From contig NZ_CP009323.1 in assembly GCF_000959725.1 (NCBI RefSeq), positions 3,472,001 to 3,536,000 on the forward strand: a stretch of DNA of 64,000 bases, given 5' to 3'. The notes beneath the pieces were generated by a model, which was not told where the DNA came from, did no database searches, and worked only from the letters and a program-made list of their open reading frames with translations. Shown here piece after piece: positions 30,149 to 39,414 of the stretch. The DNA is from Burkholderia gladioli. GTDB taxonomy: Bacteria > Pseudomonadota > Gammaproteobacteria > Burkholderiales > Burkholderiaceae. Numbering within the stretch: position 1 is the stretch's first letter; the number at the start of each line of letters is the position of its first letter. A program made the translations under genes and the position numbers.

Positions 30149-31579
30149 GTGGCATCGACGACAACCAACGCGCTCAGCGTGGTCGGTAGTATCGGAGGTC
30201 TGGCCTCGGCTGCCGACAGCATCGCGTCGCTGCTGACCGGGGACTGGTTCTCCACGCTGAAGACCGCCAGCTTCGGCGGCGTGCCGTTCGGCGTGTTCGA
30301 GATTCGGAATTCGGCAGGCCAGAACAAGGCCGTCCATACCTACCCGTTTCGCGACGATGTCTGGCCCGAAGACCTTGGCAAGAAGCCGCGCGCATTCGAA
30401 GTGATCGGGTTCCTGCTCGAAGGCGATTTGAAGACTGGCGCCGGATCGGTCATCGAGCAGCGTGACAATCTGTTTGCAGTCTGCGAAGACCCGGGCAATG
30501 CCACCCTCGTGCATCCAACCTTCGGCACGATCGACAGCGTGGCGTGCCTTGGCGTCGAGGCGATCGAGCGCGCCGATCTCGGCCCAGTGTTCGAAATTCG
30601 CCTCACGCTGATCAAGTCGGGCCCGCGCAAATTCCCTGTGGCCACAGTATCAACGGCCGACGACAGTGCGAATCAGGCGGCAAACTTGAAGAAAAAGGGA
30701 CTGCTCGATTACGCGAAGGAGGTCGCGACCGACATTCGCAACGGCGCTGCCGTGGTGCAGAAAGGAGTCTCGACCGTCGTCGGCTGGTACCAGCTCGGCG
30801 TGACGGCCGTGAATGACGTCAAGCGCGTGATCGGCGCCGTATCAACGCTGTCTGGTAACTTCGGGCGGCTGTTCGGTGGTGGCAATTCCGGGTATTCGTC
30901 GAGCAATGCGAAGGCATCTACCAGCACTACGCCGGCTGATCTGCTCGCGGTGTCGGCCGCCAGCCGCACTGCAGTGGTATCCGCTGGAGCTGCGATGCAA
31001 GCCGCGGCGGCGAACCCATCGGATGCTGCGACGCTGGGCGCCACCATCGATGCGTTTGTGTCGGCCGTGGCCGCCTCGGCGAACGACCCGGCCGACGCGG
31101 TGCGGCTCGTCACCGGCCTGGTGCAGTACACGCCGGACGACGTAGTCGTACCCGGCCAGATCGGCGCCTCTATGGGTGCGGTGCAGGTCGCGACGGCGGC
31201 GCTGCTTCGGCGGTACGCGCTGGCGCAGCTCGCCGTGACGCTCACGACATATCAGCCGTCGTCCGAACCAGATGCGGCGGCTGTGCTGTCGAGCGCGCTG
31301 GCGCTGTACGACAGCGAGATCGATGTGGCCGGCGACTCGGGCGACGACGACACGTTCATAGCATTGCGCGCGCTGCGTCGCGCGGTGTACGCGGACCTGA
31401 CTGCTCGCGGGGCGAACCTCGCGACGAATGCGTCGTTCTCGTTCAACGCGCCGCTGCCGTCGCTCGTGCTGGCCAAGCGTATCTATGACGACGTGACGCG
31501 AGAGCCGCAATTGCTCCAGCAAATCGACCCGATCCATCCGGCATTTTGTCCGATTGCGTTTCAGGCTCTCGCAAAATGA
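30149..31579 (+). CDS. DNA circularisation/tail protein, Mu gpN type (476 aa)
   Basis: The N-terminal domain (Phe-Gly-Gly-Val-Pro-Phe to Arg-Ala-Phe-Glu-Val-Ile-Gly-Phe-Leu) is the Mu N/DNA-circulation family, a baseplate hub part. The middle is Ala/Ser rich. GTG start after AGGAAGAGG. Four-base overlap with the next gene. Confidence 0.85.
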   Translation: MASTTTNALSVVGSIGGLASAADSIASLLTGDWFSTLKTASFGGVPFGVFEIRNSAGQNKAVHTYPFRDDVWPEDLGKKPRAFEVIGFLLEGDLKTGAGSVIEQRDNLFAVCEDPGNATLVHPTFGTIDSVACLGVEAIERADLGPVFEIRLTLIKSGPRKFPVATVSTADDSANQAANLKKKGLLDYAKEVATDIRNGAAVVQKGVSTVVGWYQLGVTAVNDVKRVIGAVSTLSGNFGRLFGGGNSGYSSSNAKASTSTTPADLLAVSAASRTAVVSAGAAMQAAAANPSDAATLGATIDAFVSAVAASANDPADAVRLVTGLVQYTPDDVVVPGQIGASMGAVQVATAALLRRYALAQLAVTLTTYQPSSEPDAAAVLSSALALYDSEIDVAGDSGDDDTFIALRALRRAVYADLTARGANLATNASFSFNAPLPSLVLAKRIYDDVTREPQLLQQIDPIHPAFCPIAFQALAK

Positions 31580-32730
31580 ACGACGACGTCACGTTGAATG
31601 TTGCCAGCTGCACGCCGAACCCCTTGGCGCCATATGGTGCCGAGACGTTCTGGAAGTCGAATAGTCGGACAATTACCGGTTGGACCGATGTGATTGTGTC
31701 GAGGGGCATCGAGCGGTGCCCGTCTGGCTTCGAAGTCAGCTACACCGAACCTTATCCGGCCGTTGGCGACATCCTCGCGCAGCCCGGCGATTGGGTTCAG
31801 GTAAAACTCGGTGATGATCTGGTCCTGACCGGGTTCGTAGATCGCTACATGCCGTCGTACAGCGGCAACCAGCATACGGTACGCATCACCGGCCGTAGCA
31901 AGTGTCAGGATCTCGTCGACTGCGCCGCGTACATCAACGGCAATCAGCTGTTGAACATGACCGTCGACAAGATCGCGGAGGCGCTGTGTGCTCCCTACGG
32001 AATCGGAGTGAGCGTCACGGCGGGCACTGACGTCGGGAAGCCGATCGAGCAGGTGAACGTGCTGGTCGGCGAAACGTCGTATTCCGTTCTCGAGCTGCTC
32101 TGCCGATACCGCGCGCTGCTGCTGTACGACACACCGGCTGGCGACCTGGAACTCGCGGCAGGCGGCAACGCCAACCAATCCGGGCCGGTAGCGATCGGCA
32201 CGCGCGTGGCGTCGAGCGGGTTCACCGAAGGGATCAACGTCGCATCGGCGTCTCTGCTGCTGGCGATGGATGGCCGGTTCTCTCAATACGACGCGGCGTA
32301 TCAGGGGCTAGACACGCTGCGCGATATCGGCGACGGCGGCAACATCATCGCGCACACCTACGATACGACGGTGCCGCGGTTCCGCTATCGCGCGATCATC
32401 TCCGAAAATGTGACGGGCGGCGTCGATATTGCACTGCAGCGCGCACAGTGGGAGAAGGCTTATCGCCTTGGCCGATCGTTTCAGGTCCGTCTTGTGACCG
32501 ACTCTTGGCGAGACTCAGCGGGCAGCCTGTACGAGCCCAACGTGCTTGTCGACATCGATCTGCCGTCGCTGAAACTGTCGCCGCGTCGTTGGCTTATCTC
32601 CGAGGTGACGTATAAAAAGGGTCCTAAGGGTACTTCGGCCGAGCTGACGATCATGCCGCAGCAGGCGTTCTACCAAGAGCCGATCATCCTCAATCCTGTC
32701 GGGCCAGATATCACGCAGGTTTCGCAATGA
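31576..32730 (+). CDS. Baseplate hub, Mu gpP (gp44) type (384 aa)
   Basis: Gene order and layout match Mu gpP, which is a gp27-like hub. It contains Val-Gly-Asp, Gly-Arg-Ser-Lys-Cys-Gln-Asp-Leu-Val-Asp-Cys, and the Tyr-Glu-Pro-Asn segments of the family. Four-base overlaps on both sides. Confidence 0.85.
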   Translation: MNDDVTLNVASCTPNPLAPYGAETFWKSNSRTITGWTDVIVSRGIERCPSGFEVSYTEPYPAVGDILAQPGDWVQVKLGDDLVLTGFVDRYMPSYSGNQHTVRITGRSKCQDLVDCAAYINGNQLLNMTVDKIAEALCAPYGIGVSVTAGTDVGKPIEQVNVLVGETSYSVLELLCRYRALLLYDTPAGDLELAAGGNANQSGPVAIGTRVASSGFTEGINVASASLLLAMDGRFSQYDAAYQGLDTLRDIGDGGNIIAHTYDTTVPRFRYRAIISENVTGGVDIALQRAQWEKAYRLGRSFQVRLVTDSWRDSAGSLYEPNVLVDIDLPSLKLSPRRWLISEVTYKKGPKGTSAELTIMPQQAFYQEPIILNPVGPDITQVSQ

Positions 32731-33350
32731 CGGGAATTTTGGATCGAATCCGCAACCTGTTCGGGCGCGGTCGCGTCACGCTGGTGGACGACAGCGGCCC
32801 GGTGCAAATCGTGCAGCTGCGCATGAATGGCCTCGAGGTGCCGGCCGGTCGCTTCCGCGTCCCCGAGTTCGGGTTCTCGTCGAATCCGCCAGACGGCTCG
32901 GACGCGCTGGCGCTGCATGTCGCCGGCGACCGATCGGCCGGCGCGGTGATCGGCACGAACCATCAGGAATCGAGGCCGCGGAACCTTGCTCCCGGCGAGT
33001 CGATCCTGTACAGCCAGGACGGAAAGAGCGTGTACCTGAAGGACGGCATCATCGTCGTCGAGGCGAAGGGGCAGGACGTCGTCGTGAACGATGCTGCGAA
33101 TATCACGCTGAACTGCTCCGGCGACTGCACGATGAATATCGGCGGCAAGCTCGATGTGATCGCTCCTGGCGGTGTGAACTTCACGACTCCACTGGTGGGG
33201 GCGACCGGGGACATGCAGGACAACACCAAGACCAACAACGAGACGATGAAGGGCATGCGCGAGCTGTACGACATGCACACGCACAATGTCCAGGAAGTGC
33301 AGGGTGGCGAGTCGACAGTTACCTCGAACGTCCCGAACCAGCAAATGTAG
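32727..33350 (+). CDS. Baseplate spike, Mu gp45 type (207 aa)
   Basis: N-terminal OB-like part (Arg-Val-Thr-Leu-Val-Asp-Asp-Ser-Gly), a stretch of short beta repeats, and a C-terminal His-Thr-His motif (Met-His-Thr-His-Asn), which in Mu gp45 and P2 gpV binds an iron ion at the needle tip. Punctures the outer membrane. Confidence 0.85.
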   Translation: MTGILDRIRNLFGRGRVTLVDDSGPVQIVQLRMNGLEVPAGRFRVPEFGFSSNPPDGSDALALHVAGDRSAGAVIGTNHQESRPRNLAPGESILYSQDGKSVYLKDGIIVVEAKGQDVVVNDAANITLNCSGDCTMNIGGKLDVIAPGGVNFTTPLVGATGDMQDNTKTNNETMKGMRELYDMHTHNVQEVQGGESTVTSNVPNQQM

Positions 33351-33376
33351 CGCGGCCGTGCGCCGCAATCATAGAT

Positions 33377-33399
33377 GCCCGCTCCGGCGGGCTTTTTTT
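33377..33399 (+). terminator. Strong intrinsic terminator inside the tail operon
   Basis: GCCCGC-TCCG-GCGGGC (33377-33392) is followed by seven T residues. It lies between the spike and gp46 genes. Normal transcription should stop here, so the baseplate genes need antitermination or readthrough. Confidence 0.8.
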
Positions 33400-33410
33400 C
33401 GTCCGGACAC

Positions 33411-33851
33411 ATGCCTGACCTGACTCTCACATGGGATTCTGCGACCGCGCACGCCGACTGGGTGCTGGCAGGTGCTGACCTCGCCACGGGCAATGACCTC
33501 GCGAGCGCCGTGCTGATCAGCATCTTCACCGACCGCGAGGCGAGCGCCGACGACGTCATCCCCGACGGCTCGACGGATCGACGAGGATGGTGGGCCGACG
33601 ACGAGGTGCCGATCGGCTCGCGGATGTGGCTGCTGAAGCGCGCCAAGCAGACGACGCAGACGGCGCAAAGGGCTTACGACTATCTCGCCGAGGCGCTGCA
33701 GTGGTTGATCGATGACGGCGTGGCAGGTCGGGTCGAGATCACGACGCAGTGGGTGCGCCGCGGCGTGCTCGGCGCGTGGATCGTGGTGATCAAGAACGGC
33801 ACCGTGCTGCTCGACGGGCAATACACCTGGGCGTGGGAAGGAATTAACTGA
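33411..33851 (+). CDS. Baseplate protein, Mu gp46 type (146 aa)
   Basis: Begins Met-Pro-Asp-Leu-Thr-Leu-Thr-Trp-Asp, with the Gly-Trp-Trp-Ala-Asp and Gly-Ser-Arg-Met-Trp-Leu-Leu-Lys-Arg segments of the gp25/gpW-type Mu gp46 family. I start at 33411; an upstream ATG at 33375 would place the terminator hairpin inside the gene. One-base overlap with the next gene. Confidence 0.82.
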   Translation: MPDLTLTWDSATAHADWVLAGADLATGNDLASAVLISIFTDREASADDVIPDGSTDRRGWWADDEVPIGSRMWLLKRAKQTTQTAQRAYDYLAEALQWLIDDGVAGRVEITTQWVRRGVLGAWIVVIKNGTVLLDGQYTWAWEGIN

Positions 33852-35008
33852 TGCCGTATCTTCGACCGACACTTTCCGAGCTGAAAGCCCAGGTGGCCGC
33901 CGATATCCAGAGCGGCCTTCCGGGTACTGACCCGCTGCTGCGCTTTTCCAGCTTCGGCGTCATCGGCCGCGCGCTGGCCGGCCTGGCGCAACTGCAATAC
34001 GGCTATACCGATTACATCTCCAAGCAGTCGAATCCGTTCACCGCGACCGACGAGTTCCTCGAGGCGTGGGCGGCGCTCAAGGCGGTCTACCGGGAAGCGG
34101 CCACCCAGGCTGGTTCGGTGACGCCGGGGCAGATTCAGTTCGCTGCGGTGGCCACCGCAGATCCTATCCCGGCCGGGACCTCGATCAGCCGTAGTGACGG
34201 CGTCGGCTACACGACAACGAGCGAGGGCACGGTCGCCAACGGTGTCGTAACGGTCGACGCCGTCGCGAATGCCGACCCGAGCGGGCTGACAGGCGCGTTC
34301 GGGAACTGTCCGGTCGGTACGGCGATGACGCTGGGCGTGTCGATCGCAGGCGTCACGTCGACCGGAACGGTGTCCGTTGCATTTACCGGTGGTGCCGATA
34401 TCGAATCGGACGATAGCTTGCGCTCGCGCATGCTGCTCGCCTACCAGAAGCCCACGCAGGGCGGATCGCCGTCCGACTACGTCAAGTGGGCGCGGGAGGT
34501 CAGCGGCGTGACGCGGGCCTGGTGCAATCCGGTCGGGTTCGGCCCCGGAACCGTCGTCGTCTACGTGATGCTCGACCAAGCGGAGAGCGACACCGACGGC
34601 TTTCCGGTCGGGTCGGATGGTGTGGCCACCGACGAGAAGCGCGGCACGGTGGCGACCGGCGATCAACTGACGGTCGCGAACTGGATCTATCCGTTGCGGC
34701 CCGTCACGGCCTTGGTGTTCGTCTGCTCGCCAATCCGGACGCCGATCGACTTCACGATCACGGGCTCAGCCAACTTCACCACTGCGCAAAAGGCAGCGAT
34801 CGAGGCGGCGATCGAGGGGATCTTCGTGCTGTACGGATCGCCGGTCGGGCCGGGCAACCTGAACGGAGCGGTCGATATGTCCTACATAAACTCGGCGATC
34901 GGTGCAATTACCGGGACGCAGGGCTTCGTCATCACCGCGCCGCTGCAGAACATCCAGGGCACGACCGGCCAATTGCCGGTGCTCGGCAACATCACCTGGC
35001 TCGCATAA
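33851..35008 (+). CDS. Baseplate J-like protein, Mu gp47 (385 aa)
   Basis: Typical layout: Tyr-Leu-Arg-Pro-Thr-Leu-Ser-Glu-Leu, Phe-Leu-Glu-Ala-Trp-Ala, a beta-rich centre, Glu-Ser-Asp-Asp-Ser-Leu-Arg-Ser-Arg, and Gly-Gly-Ser-Pro-Ser-Asp-Tyr. Forms the wedge ring of the baseplate with gp46 and gp48. Confidence 0.9.
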   Translation: MPYLRPTLSELKAQVAADIQSGLPGTDPLLRFSSFGVIGRALAGLAQLQYGYTDYISKQSNPFTATDEFLEAWAALKAVYREAATQAGSVTPGQIQFAAVATADPIPAGTSISRSDGVGYTTTSEGTVANGVVTVDAVANADPSGLTGAFGNCPVGTAMTLGVSIAGVTSTGTVSVAFTGGADIESDDSLRSRMLLAYQKPTQGGSPSDYVKWAREVSGVTRAWCNPVGFGPGTVVVYVMLDQAESDTDGFPVGSDGVATDEKRGTVATGDQLTVANWIYPLRPVTALVFVCSPIRTPIDFTITGSANFTTAQKAAIEAAIEGIFVLYGSPVGPGNLNGAVDMSYINSAIGAITGTQGFVITAPLQNIQGTTGQLPVLGNITWLA

Positions 35009-35650
35009 ATGGCTGCACCGAACTATTCGCCGTCCGACTTCGCGTCGGCGCTGAGTGCGCTATTCCCGCGCGGCTTGGCGTGGCCACGTTCCCCTGACGC
35101 TGTGATGCAGCAGGTGATTACTGCCCTGTCGCCGGTCTGGGCGCGCCACGTCGCGGACAACAACTACCTGCTCGTCGATGCATTTCCCTCGACGACAGTC
35201 GAGCTGCTGCCGGAGTGGGAGGCGTCGCTCGGACTACCGGATCCCTGCGCCGGCGAGTCGCCGTCGCTGGCTGTGCGCCAGGCGCAGGTGGTGGCGCGCT
35301 TCACCAACACCGGTGGCCAGTCGATCGCCTTCTTCACCGACTACGCGAAGAACCTCGGATTCACCATCAGCGTGAGCGAGTTCACGCCGTTCCGAGCTGG
35401 CCAGCAGGCGGCAGGTGACTCCTGTGGTGACGAAGGCTGGGCGCATACCTGGCGCATCAATGCGCCTCAGACAACGATCAACTATTTCCGGGCCGGTGCC
35501 TCAGCTGCCGGGGAGCCGCTTGCTTCGTGGGGCAACGCGGTCTTGCTGTGCGAGATGAATACGCTCAAGCCGGCACACACGCTCGTCATCGTTGCGAACC
35601 CTGGTTTCCTCGATATCGATTTCCGACTCGACATAACGACGCTCGCGTAA
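35009..35650 (+). CDS. Baseplate protein DUF2313, Mu gp48 type (213 aa)
   Basis: The start (Leu-Phe-Pro-Arg-Gly-Leu-Ala-Trp-Pro) and the Leu-Leu-Pro-Glu-Trp-Glu-Ala-Ser-Leu-Gly-Leu-Pro-Asp segment define the DUF2313/gp48 family, a tail-tip wedge protein that links fibres to the baseplate. Directly follows the J-like gene stop. Confidence 0.88.
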   Translation: MAAPNYSPSDFASALSALFPRGLAWPRSPDAVMQQVITALSPVWARHVADNNYLLVDAFPSTTVELLPEWEASLGLPDPCAGESPSLAVRQAQVVARFTNTGGQSIAFFTDYAKNLGFTISVSEFTPFRAGQQAAGDSCGDEGWAHTWRINAPQTTINYFRAGASAAGEPLASWGNAVLLCEMNTLKPAHTLVIVANPGFLDIDFRLDITTLA

Positions 35651-35661
35651 CTGGAGAAAAG

Positions 35662-36651
35662 ATGTTTCGCATTGACCAAACGACAGCGGTAACGGCGCTG
35701 CCGGCGCCGTCGGCCGCCGGTACGCCCGGCTATTTCACTGGCGGCAATCCGGCGACGGGGCAGGCGGCCACGATCGTTTCAGCTGATTGGCTGAACCTCG
35801 TTCAAGAGGAACTGATGTCGTTCCTCACGGAGGCGGGAATCGTGCCGTCCAAGACCTCATACGGGCAGGTCCTGCAGGCGATGCAGCATCTGTTTGCCGC
35901 GTCGGCCGGCGACCCGACCAAGCTGTTTGAGGTCGAGACGCCTCCAACTGGCGACAACAGCAACAACGCTGCGTCGACTGCGTTCGTGCAGGGCTTCGCC
36001 GGCGGCCGGAAGGTGGTCATCGTATCGATAACTGGTTGGACGGTACCCGCCGGCGTGACAGATATCTGGGTTTCCGGGTGTGCTGGGGCTGGAGGTAGCG
36101 CAGGCGCGCCGAACATTCCGGCCAACAACATTGTCGCTGGGGGCGGCGGCGGCGCGGCTGGGCAATTCGTGTTGCGCTACCACATGTCGGTGACGCCAGG
36201 GCAGGTGCTGTCGTGTGTCCCAGGTGCGGGAGGTGTGGCGGGCGCCGTCGGCGGCCCCGGTGGAAACGGAAGCAACACCGTCATCGGAAGCCTGACGCTC
36301 ACAGCAGGGGCCGGTGGCCAGGTGGGCAGCAGCGGCGCACCCACCCAGGCATGGCCCGGGCAGCCCGGCGGAAATGGATTTCCGAACGGCGAGTATGGCC
36401 AAGACACGTCGCAGTACGGGCCGGGTGCCACAGGCGGCCGAGGTGGTGGTGGCCCATTTGGTGCGAGTGGCGCGCCGGGCCGCGGCGCTATAGGCGGCGT
36501 CGCCAATCTGATCCCGCCATCTCCGTCCTACGGCTACGGGGTCGGCGGCTCGGGGGCGGGTGGCTGTTATGGCCCGACTACCGCTTCGGGGACCACGTCG
36601 GGCACCGTCGGCGCGGCCGGCATGCCTGGGTTGATCATCATCGAATACTGA
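35662..36651 (+). CDS. Glycine-rich tail fibre (329 aa)
   Basis: The N-terminal 100 residues are a baseplate-attachment part (Phe-Arg-Ile-Asp-Gln-Thr-Thr-Ala, Asn-Leu-Val-Gln-Glu-Glu-Leu). The C-terminal 200 residues contain many Gly-Gly-x-Gly runs separated by short loops, as in fibre tips and gp38-type adhesins with polyglycine helices, ending in Gly-Met-Pro-Gly-Leu-Ile-Ile-Ile-Glu-Tyr. Probably binds the host surface. Sited after gp48, as fibres are in Mu. Confidence 0.8.
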   Translation: MFRIDQTTAVTALPAPSAAGTPGYFTGGNPATGQAATIVSADWLNLVQEELMSFLTEAGIVPSKTSYGQVLQAMQHLFAASAGDPTKLFEVETPPTGDNSNNAASTAFVQGFAGGRKVVIVSITGWTVPAGVTDIWVSGCAGAGGSAGAPNIPANNIVAGGGGGAAGQFVLRYHMSVTPGQVLSCVPGAGGVAGAVGGPGGNGSNTVIGSLTLTAGAGGQVGSSGAPTQAWPGQPGGNGFPNGEYGQDTSQYGPGATGGRGGGGPFGASGAPGRGAIGGVANLIPPSPSYGYGVGGSGAGGCYGPTTASGTTSGTVGAAGMPGLIIIEY

Positions 36652-36661
36652 GGAGCAACAC

Positions 36662-36889
36662 ATGGCGCGCTACGCCTATTTCGACAAGCAGGTCAAAGCA
36701 GTGCTGGGGTGGATCGACACCGTCGCATACGGCTACGCCGAGGATCCGACAAAGGCGTTTCCGGCCGACCAGATGCTGCCGATCACAGACGACGCCGACT
36801 GGCATGCCAACGATGGGCGGAGTTGGTATGTCGTCGACTCGCAATTGACCACGACGGCGCCGGAACCGTCCTCCCCCTCGAGCAACTGA
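36662..36889 (+). CDS. Small protein between fibre and spike (75 aa)
   Basis: An acidic, Trp/Tyr-rich product with a serine/proline tail. It may be a fibre assembly helper by location; the sequence is not diagnostic. GAGGAG lies before its ATG. Confidence 0.5.
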   Translation: MARYAYFDKQVKAVLGWIDTVAYGYAEDPTKAFPADQMLPITDDADWHANDGRSWYVVDSQLTTTAPEPSSPSSN

Positions 36890-36901
36890 TCGCTGGCGAA
36901 C

Positions 36902-38857
36902 ATGAAAATCGATATCAAGAAGATTGCCGGCGCACTGCTGCTCGCTGCCGCCTGCATTTCGAATGCCGCTTTCGCGCAATGGGTGCCTGGCCAACTGGTG
37001 ACGGCGCAACTGCTGAACTCCGCATTCGCCGCCGTCGCCGCGAACGCGTTGCCGGTGGCCGGCGGCACGCTGACCGGGCCGCTGCAGGGCACCGCGGCGA
37101 CGTTCAACTCGGGGAGCTTCGCGAGCCTCGCGAGCAGCGGCCCGGTGACGTTCTCGACGCCCCTGGCGTTCGCTTCAGGGGGCACCGGCGCGACCACGGC
37201 GCTCGGCGCGACCAGCAATCTGCAGTTCCAAGCGTCGCTCTCCGGCGCGGGCGGCCGCTCGGTCGCAAGCAAGCTGAGCGACGTGGTGAGCATCCTCGAC
37301 TTCCCGGGCTGCGACAAAACCGGGGTGGCCGATAGCACGGCCTGCATCCAGGCCGCGTTGAACTCGGGAGCGAAGACCGTCTACATTCCGGCCGGCCAGT
37401 ATCGCGAGAGCGGCCTCACGCTGCCCCAGATTCAGGGCTTCACGCTCTACGGCGACGGCCCGAACAGCGTCCTGATCCAGACCGGCGGATCGATCAGCTA
37501 TCCGGCGATCGCGGGCGCATTCACGTTCGACTCGCACTCGACGATCCGAGACCTGAAATTCGATGGCACGGCCGGCACCGCAAACACGCTCGATACCACG
37601 TTCGCGCAGACGCTCGACCTGCTGAACCTGGCGTTCAACAACGTCCCGGTCGGGTATTCGTCGATCAAGATCGACGGCAACCCGACGACGTCGGTCTACA
37701 TGCACGACGTGCGGCTGAAGAACATCCGCATCTACTCGACGACGGCGGGCAAGGCCGGAATCGAGCTGGGGGCATTCGCATCCGACTCGACGATCGACGG
37801 CTTCATCATGAACGGCGGGTTCGTCGTGAACTACTGCATCTACGCCAATGCTAGCGCGCAGACCACGATGATCCAGAATTCGCACCCGTACAACGCTTCG
37901 ATCAACGTGGTCAGGTTGGCCGGCAACAACAACGACTTCGGTTTCGCAGGCAACACGATCGACAATGCGCTCGGCGACGTGTTCTACATCAAGAACTCCT
38001 CGCACACGCGCATCTCGTCGACGTGGATCGAGTCGATCAACAGCTTTCAGCGCGGCCTAGTGCTCGATGGCTCGTCGAATAACACGGCGATGGGGCTGAG
38101 CTGTCAGACCTACGGCGTCTCGAATGCAACGTCGTGTGTTGCTGAAATCAACGGTGCCTCCGGCAACCAGATCTTCGGCGCGCAGCTCGACAGTGCATCG
38201 AACTACTCGACGCCGTTCAATCTCACGGGAGCCAGCAGCTTCTACCAGTCGGTGAACAGCGGCAATTCGCTGAGCCCGATGAGCGCGGCGGCCGGCTCGT
38301 CACCGGCGCTGGCCGCCATCGGCTCCGATGCCACCATCCCGGTCACGCTGAGCCCGAAGGGCGGCGGCGCGGTGCTGATGAAGCTAAGCAACTCCGCCAC
38401 GGCGAGCCTCTATTCCGACACCGCTTCGGAGCTCGCAGTCGAGGCGTACAACTCGGCGTCGGCGGGGACGAAATTCAACATCAACCTCACGAAATACGGC
38501 GGCCGCTTGCTCGTCGGCGGCACGGACGACGGCGCGAACAAGCTGCAAGTCGGCGGCTCCGCCGCGGTCTACGGGAACCTGGCCGCGACCGGCACCGGCG
38601 CGCTGCCGTTGTACTCCACGGCCGGCGCCGGCGTGAGCGCGCCGCACATGGTGAAGGGGACGGCGACGCTTGCCTCGGGCGCGGCCACGGTCACGCTCAC
38701 GGGCGCCGCCGCCTATACCTCGTCGACCAGCTATGCATGCACGGCCACCGACACGACGGCGGCCAACGCGGTGCGTGTCTCGCAAACCTCCGGGACCTCG
38801 TTCGCTTTGAGCGGCACGGGGACCGACGTAGTGCAGTTCCTGTGCGCCGGTAACTAA
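36902..38857 (+). CDS. Tailspike-like protein with predicted Sec signal peptide (651 aa)
   Basis: A lysine-containing start, a hydrophobic stretch and Ala-Phe-Ala before Gln-Trp at about residue 26 form a convincing signal peptide, which is odd for a virion part. Residues of about 130-450 look like a right-handed beta-helix (pectate-lyase type), with Asp-Phe-Pro-Gly-Cys, Tyr-Ile-Pro-Ala-Gly-Gln-Tyr and Gly-Asp-Gly-Pro-Asn segments, as in capsule or LPS depolymerases. Ala/Gly/Ser/Thr-rich C-terminal part. Either a spike with a signal-like N-terminus or a secreted phage product. Confidence 0.7.
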   Translation: MKIDIKKIAGALLLAAACISNAAFAQWVPGQLVTAQLLNSAFAAVAANALPVAGGTLTGPLQGTAATFNSGSFASLASSGPVTFSTPLAFASGGTGATTALGATSNLQFQASLSGAGGRSVASKLSDVVSILDFPGCDKTGVADSTACIQAALNSGAKTVYIPAGQYRESGLTLPQIQGFTLYGDGPNSVLIQTGGSISYPAIAGAFTFDSHSTIRDLKFDGTAGTANTLDTTFAQTLDLLNLAFNNVPVGYSSIKIDGNPTTSVYMHDVRLKNIRIYSTTAGKAGIELGAFASDSTIDGFIMNGGFVVNYCIYANASAQTTMIQNSHPYNASINVVRLAGNNNDFGFAGNTIDNALGDVFYIKNSSHTRISSTWIESINSFQRGLVLDGSSNNTAMGLSCQTYGVSNATSCVAEINGASGNQIFGAQLDSASNYSTPFNLTGASSFYQSVNSGNSLSPMSAAAGSSPALAAIGSDATIPVTLSPKGGGAVLMKLSNSATASLYSDTASELAVEAYNSASAGTKFNINLTKYGGRLLVGGTDDGANKLQVGGSAAVYGNLAATGTGALPLYSTAGAGVSAPHMVKGTATLASGAATVTLTGAAAYTSSTSYACTATDTTAANAVRVSQTSGTSFALSGTGTDVVQFLCAGN

Positions 38858-38875
38858 TTACAAGCTGGTCCAGCA

Positions 38876-38899
38876 AAAAGCCGCCTTCGGGCGGCTTTT
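38876..38899 (+). terminator. Intrinsic terminator after spike gene
   Basis: AAAAGCCGCC-TTCG-GGCGGCTTTT (38876-38899) is a perfect stem with a stable tetraloop, able to stop transcription in both directions. It separates tail and lysis genes. Confidence 0.85.
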
Positions 38900-38916
38900 C
38901 ATTTTCCGGGGGAAGG

Positions 38917-39414
38917 ATGGATGAATCGATGGTTTCTGGCGAATCCATTGCAGTGCTGGTCGAGCGCATCAGCGGCGTGGTCGACGACATCAAGGAGATG
39001 AAGGGAAAGGTCGACGCGATGCATGTCGTGCATACGCGTGTGGCCAACCTCGAGCGAGATGTTGTTGCAGTCGATCGCAAGGCTGAAGTAGCTCTTGGCA
39101 AAACGGACCGGATCGACGAAGCGCTCGACGAGTTGCGGAAGGTGGAGCTCGAGCCGATAAAGGTGGAGATCGCGGGCGCTCGGCGTGCCTGGAAATGGGT
39201 CGCCAGCTTGGGAAGCCTCCTATTTCTCGCCGCCGGCGGCCTGTACTCGCAATGGCATCCGTGGGCCGACGATATCGCGAAAGCGAAGGATGCCCGGGAT
39301 GCGCAGCTCGCGCGTTTGCAAGACAAGGCGGCGACCGACCAGCAGAGCAATGATCGGCGCCTGACGGTGCTGGAGTTCCGCGTAGGCGGCCTCGACGGGA
39401 AGACCAACAAATGA
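38917..39414 (+). CDS. Coiled-coil membrane protein of the lysis region (165 aa)
   Basis: Residues of about 10-85 are a heptad-patterned helix, a hydrophobic segment lies at about 92-112 (Trp-Val-Ala-Ser-Leu-Gly-Ser-Leu-Leu-Phe-Leu-Ala-Ala-Gly-Gly), and a second helix follows. It overlaps the endolysin gene by four bases. Could be a holin regulator or spanin-like element; the sequence does not settle this. It resembles in layout the protein at 1925-2206. Confidence 0.5.
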   Translation: MDESMVSGESIAVLVERISGVVDDIKEMKGKVDAMHVVHTRVANLERDVVAVDRKAEVALGKTDRIDEALDELRKVELEPIKVEIAGARRAWKWVASLGSLLFLAAGGLYSQWHPWADDIAKAKDARDAQLARLQDKAATDQQSNDRRLTVLEFRVGGLDGKTNK

